A DNA stretch of 10,000 nucleotides from positions 1 through 10,000 of the forward strand of contig NZ_JAIWON010000013.1 in assembly GCF_020216885.1 (NCBI RefSeq). The letters are read 5' to 3'. The position numbers and the translations under genes were made by a program. Under the pieces are notes generated by a model that searched no databases, had not been told where the DNA came from, and worked only from the letters and a program-made list of their open reading frames with translations. The stretch comes from Zymomonas sp. (GTDB lineage Bacteria > Pseudomonadota > Alphaproteobacteria > Sphingomonadales > Sphingomonadaceae). Positions 6,784 through 10,000 of the stretch are shown here, piece by piece. Each line of letters opens with the position of its first letter. The stretch's first letter is position 1.

Positions 6784-8058
6784 ATGATTGTTTCTGAAGT
6801 GAATTTTGATGGTTTGATCGGTCCTACCCATAATTATGCGGGTTTATCACGGGGAAATGTTGCCAGTGCGCTCCATGCCGGTCAGCCATCTTATCCGCGG
6901 CAAGCGGCGCTTCAGGGGCTAGAAAAAATGAAAAGCCTGATGGATATGGGGCTAACCCAAGGGGTGTTTTTACCCCCGTTAAGGCCAGTAACGCACTTGT
7001 TGCACCATCTTGGATATAAAGGCGATGACAAAACTATTTTGAAACAAGCCGCGAAGGATGACCGGCTTTTATTTAATAATCTCTGCTCTGCTTCTTCGAT
7101 GTGGGCAGCCAATGCCGCAACGGTTATTGCCGAATTTGACAGCCATGATGGCCGTGTTCACTTTATAACAGCTAATCTGGCAACGATGCTACATCGTCAT
7201 TTGGAAGCGCAAACGACCTATGCCCAGCTAAACCAGATTTTTTCGAATAGCTGTTTTTTTGCTATGCACCATCCCTTACCTTGCGGGCAGCATTTCAGCG
7301 ACGAGGGTGCTGCAAACCATATGCGGATTACCTCTGCACATGGGCGCACTGGAATAAATATTTTTGTCTATGGCGAGAAAAATGATATTTATCCGGCAAG
7401 ACAAAAACTGAGGGCAAGTCAGGCAGTGGCTCGATTGGGAGAGGTGAAACCCGATCTGGCATGGTTCATCCCCCAGAAAAAAGAGGCCATTGCCAAAGGC
7501 GCTTTTCACAATGATGTTGTTGCCGTGGCTAATGAATATGTCTTGCTGGCACATGCCGAGGCTTTTGAAAATCAAGGCGAATGGATAAAGCGGATAGCCG
7601 AAAAAATTGACGGTTTTATTCCGATTATTATTGATACTATTACCTTGGAACAGGCTGTTAAAAGCTACCTGTTTAATAGCCAAATTGTTACCTTAAAAGA
7701 CCGGACAATGGCGCTTATTTTACCTCAAGAAGTAAAAAACGATCCCGCAGTTTGGGAAACGGTCAACCGGATTATCAACGGTAACAATCCAATTAAAAAA
7801 GCAGTTGTGGTTGATGTCCGTGAAAGTATGGCAAATGGCGGAGGGCCTGCCTGCCTAAGATTGCGGGTTCCGCTATCGAAAGCCGCTTTGGAAGCCGTTG
7901 ATCAGCGCTTTATCTTGACACCAAAAAGATGGGAAAAACTTTATCAACTCGTTGAAAATTTCTGGCCTGAAAAGATTACGCCAGATGACCTTGTTCTTCC
8001 CGAATTATGGAAAACAGCGGTCAGAGCGCATTGGGCTCTGACCAGTTGGTTAGGTTAA
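6784..8058 (+). CDS. astB: N-succinylarginine dihydrolase AstB
   Basis: AstB, 424 residues (the E. coli enzyme has 447), a cytoplasmic amidinotransferase-fold hydrolase. It converts N2-succinylarginine to N2-succinylornithine, CO2 and two ammonia, the second step of the arginine succinyltransferase (AST) pathway. The catalytic triad is in place: Glu174 in SDEGAANH, His242 in FHNDVVAVAN, and Cys357 in GGGPACLRLRVPL. The opening GLIGPTHNYAGLSRGN is the family's N-terminal signature. AGGGA lies five bases before the ATG. No other ast gene (astA, astC, astD, astE) is in the window, whereas they commonly cluster, so the gene is isolated here. It is divergent from nagZ and convergent with tamB; its last codons contain a hairpin that probably ends tamB transcripts, and its stop overlaps the tamB stop. 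Confidence 0.97.
   Translation: MIVSEVNFDGLIGPTHNYAGLSRGNVASALHAGQPSYPRQAALQGLEKMKSLMDMGLTQGVFLPPLRPVTHLLHHLGYKGDDKTILKQAAKDDRLLFNNLCSASSMWAANAATVIAEFDSHDGRVHFITANLATMLHRHLEAQTTYAQLNQIFSNSCFFAMHHPLPCGQHFSDEGAANHMRITSAHGRTGINIFVYGEKNDIYPARQKLRASQAVARLGEVKPDLAWFIPQKKEAIAKGAFHNDVVAVANEYVLLAHAEAFENQGEWIKRIAEKIDGFIPIIIDTITLEQAVKSYLFNSQIVTLKDRTMALILPQEVKNDPAVWETVNRIINGNNPIKKAVVVDVRESMANGGGPACLRLRVPLSKAALEAVDQRFILTPKRWEKLYQLVENFWPEKITPDDLVLPELWKTAVRAHWALTSWLG
8019..8043. terminator. Hairpin inside the astB 3' end, probable terminator for tamB (possibly bidirectional)
   Basis: Perfect 9-bp inverted repeat GGTCAGAGC / GCTCTGACC around a seven-base loop. On the minus strand it begins 11 bases past the tamB stop and is followed by GCTGTTTTCC, a short T-run. 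On the plus strand it precedes the astB stop and is followed by T-rich but interrupted sequence. It lies wholly within astB codons for residues 412-420. Confidence 0.55.
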
Positions 8059-10000
8059 TAATCTTTTGAATAACGCAAACTTACATTGGATGACCCGAAG
8101 CTACTGGCTTCACTGAGAAGCGACAGGGTTCGGGTCAGAGATATTCTGATCTGGGTTGCTGTAAAACCATGGGTATCAGTAATCACTTCCATATAGACAT
8201 TTTTGAAGAGATATTTTCCGGCTGCCAAAGAAGTGCCTTGGCCAGTCGAACTATTCGCCCCAACAACCCTTAATCTATCAATGCCAATCACGGAACGCAG
8301 TTTATCCAGTGGATCAAAGCCCTTGCCGCCTGTCCGAAGTGTATTCAAGGCTGCTGCCAATTGTACGGCCTGAACGGCTGACAAACTGGTTACAGAAGAA
8401 CCGAACAGCAAGCGCGACAGGATTTCATCCTGCGCCAATGACGGTGAGGATGAAAAAGTAATTTCCGGTTTATTGGCGAAACCACCAATCTTTACCGTAG
8501 CGGTTATATCATCGACTGTTGCCTCGGCTGTAATATCAAGTGCCGGATTGGGTGGATTTCCGCCTGTAAACTGAATTTCACCATGATCGATATCGAAACG
8601 CCGGCCAGCAAAACTATAGGTGCCTCGGATAACCCGCATATCGCCTGTGATATTGGGAGCAGTGGCCGTTCCTCTGACACGTAAATCGGCTTCCCACTCG
8701 GACTCCAAGCCCATACCTGCAACAAATAACTGATCAGGCGCAGAAATCCGAATATCCAGCTTCCACGCCGATGCCAACATAGAAGCCGAGGCTGAAGATT
8801 CTTTCGCCTCATGAGCCGCTGCGTCTTCAACCTGTCCTTTACGTTTAACACCGGATAAGTCGTGAACCGTTTCCTTGTTGTCCATGATAAAACGATAACG
8901 GGTTTCAGGTAACTTCAACTTACCTTTAATAGAACCGCCATCCTTACGATTACTTGTGATATCAAGGTTACCAGAAACGGTTGATTTCATTTCGTCGGCG
9001 CGGGCAAGCGTTGCCTTTTCTAATGTAATATTCAAAGCTGAATCATAATCGCTTGCCGCATCAAAGCTGACATAACCCTTAGCCGCGACTGTGCCTTTAC
9101 CGGCTTTGCCTGTCATTTTGTCTAAAAAGAATTTTGATTGGTCAAAATGCCCATCAACATCAATTGAAGAGACAAGCGTATCATAGCTGCTATTTTCATA
9201 ACGTAATGATCGGCCTCGAATAAGCCCTGTTAAAACAGGCGCTTCAACCTCACCGGAAATATCAGCGGCGATGGCCATGGGCCCCCTTATAGATTGACCA
9301 CTGACACCACTCATTGACCATAAAATATCGGCATCAGCATTATAGCGAATGCCGCCACTTAATCGGCCTTTTCTTAAAGCCTCTATCCAATCAACCTTAT
9401 GTTGTTTCTCACGGGTATAATTAGGCGTAACGCCCAGCCGCATTTGCCCGATCATTGTCTGCTTTTGGCGGATTACGGCTTCAGAGACCAAACCATTTTT
9501 ATCATTGGTGGCGGCCACGACCAAATTAATAGGTTGAGATAATCCGGTAACAGAAACCCGCGTAAAATTATTTAAAGCCAAGCGAGCGGATATCTGAGGA
9601 ATATTACCCGTCAAATCAGCATTCGCTACAGCTGACAGTTGGCCTCTTAAATTGATTTCAGGCCACAATAGATTGGCTTCAGATAAATCGATATCGGCCA
9701 TTTGAAGCGCGGCATAACTATTTTGCCCACCATAATGGCCGGATAGATCGATGTGCCCTTTGGGAAGCTGGATCACTATTTTCGATATATCATAGCCATT
9801 TTTACCAGAACGGATTTCAACAGGCGCAGCCATATGCCAGTTGAGATGGGCGATATTTCCTTGCGCATTGGCTCTAACAACATCCGCAGAAAAACTGCTG
9901 TGAATAGCAGCATTAAATGGGACAGGAGAAGCCCCCGCTGCGGGTAAGTTACCCTGTAAGGTGAGACCACCCTCCCCTTGCTCTTTTTGATAAAAAGCGC
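8055..10000 (-). CDS. tamB: TamB-like translocation and assembly module protein, C-terminal part (5' end outside the window)
   Basis: The last 647 or so codons of a TamB/AsmA-like gene. The frame stays open to the right edge with no stop, so the ATG at 9833 (MAAPVEIRS) is internal and the true start is outside; full-length TamB proteins are usually well over 1000 residues. TamB is an inner-membrane-anchored, periplasm-spanning beta-helical protein that works with the BamA-like TamA in outer-membrane biogenesis and probably lipid transport. The visible part is a run of short amphipathic beta-strands, ending in the conserved TamB C-terminal domain: SFAGRRFDIDHGEIQF, then the region with SLAQDEILSRLLFG, and a C-terminus NVSLRYSKDY typical of the strand that contacts the outer-membrane partner. 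A hydrophilic Ala/Ser/Glu-rich stretch interrupts the strands at 8769-8849. tamA is often upstream, here off the window. The stop overlaps that of astB. Confidence 0.9.
   Translation of the reverse strand, partial: AFYQKEQGEGGLTLQGNLPAAGASPVPFNAAIHSSFSADVVRANAQGNIAHLNWHMAAPVEIRSGKNGYDISKIVIQLPKGHIDLSGHYGGQNSYAALQMADIDLSEANLLWPEINLRGQLSAVANADLTGNIPQISARLALNNFTRVSVTGLSQPINLVVAATNDKNGLVSEAVIRQKQTMIGQMRLGVTPNYTREKQHKVDWIEALRKGRLSGGIRYNADADILWSMSGVSGQSIRGPMAIAADISGEVEAPVLTGLIRGRSLRYENSSYDTLVSSIDVDGHFDQSKFFLDKMTGKAGKGTVAAKGYVSFDAASDYDSALNITLEKATLARADEMKSTVSGNLDITSNRKDGGSIKGKLKLPETRYRFIMDNKETVHDLSGVKRKGQVEDAAAHEAKESSASASMLASAWKLDIRISAPDQLFVAGMGLESEWEADLRVRGTATAPNITGDMRVIRGTYSFAGRRFDIDHGEIQFTGGNPPNPALDITAEATVDDITATVKIGGFANKPEITFSSSPSLAQDEILSRLLFGSSVTSLSAVQAVQLAAALNTLRTGGKGFDPLDKLRSVIGIDRLRVVGANSSTGQGTSLAAGKYLFKNVYMEVITDTHGFTATQIRISLTRTLSLLSEASSFGSSNVSLRYSKDY

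Noticed and set aside
9831..9833. ATG at 9833 as the true tamB start
   Set aside because: The frame continues open with TamB-like strand-rich sequence to the window edge, and TamB proteins are much longer.
1..10000. Mobile element, CRISPR array, tRNA or phage remnants
   Set aside because: No terminal repeats, regular repeat-spacer pattern, cloverleaf, transposase or integrase motifs were seen on either strand.

Overview
The window looks like a chromosomal core region of an alphaproteobacterium of the sphingomonad branch, most probably Zymomonas mobilis. This rests on an alphaproteobacterial-type RecA with a GTTC-N7-GTTC SOS box, moderate GC for that branch, and the company of an alpha-amino acid ester hydrolase, an AstB and a TamB. 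The species name is an inference from memory of such proteins, not a search result. I see no mobile element, CRISPR array, tRNA, rRNA or phage gene. Coding density is high, and no gene-free stretch exceeds about 220 bases.

Left half (1-4211), all on the minus strand: an alpha-amino acid ester hydrolase (CocE/NonD-type serine hydrolase, exported), then recA, then a comF-family phosphoribosyltransferase-like gene. The hydrolase and recA are separated by a 16-bp hairpin and a recA promoter region with an SOS (LexA) box. recA and comF are separated by a clear rho-independent terminator.

Middle (4212-6658): a 198-base divergent spacer leads into a plus-strand pair, a BadF/BadG-type sugar kinase (probable N-acetylglucosamine kinase) and a small antibiotic-biosynthesis-monooxygenase-fold protein. 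The pair converges on nagZ (minus). NagZ releases GlcNAc from cell-wall turnover products and the kinase could phosphorylate it, so a cell-wall amino-sugar recycling link is plausible but inferred.

Right part (6659-10000): nagZ and astB (N-succinylarginine dihydrolase, arginine catabolism) diverge from a 125-base spacer. astB converges on the 3' part of a tamB-like gene that runs off the right edge. Both convergent pairs overlap by exactly four bases at their stop codons, and a 9-bp hairpin inside the 3' end of astB is placed to terminate tamB transcripts.

The window is mostly ordinary housekeeping sequence. I did not find an undescribed system. The observations worth checking concern regulation and gene boundaries: the recA SOS box with a third half-site, two well-formed recA starts, compact convergent ends, and the catalytic signature of the ester hydrolase.
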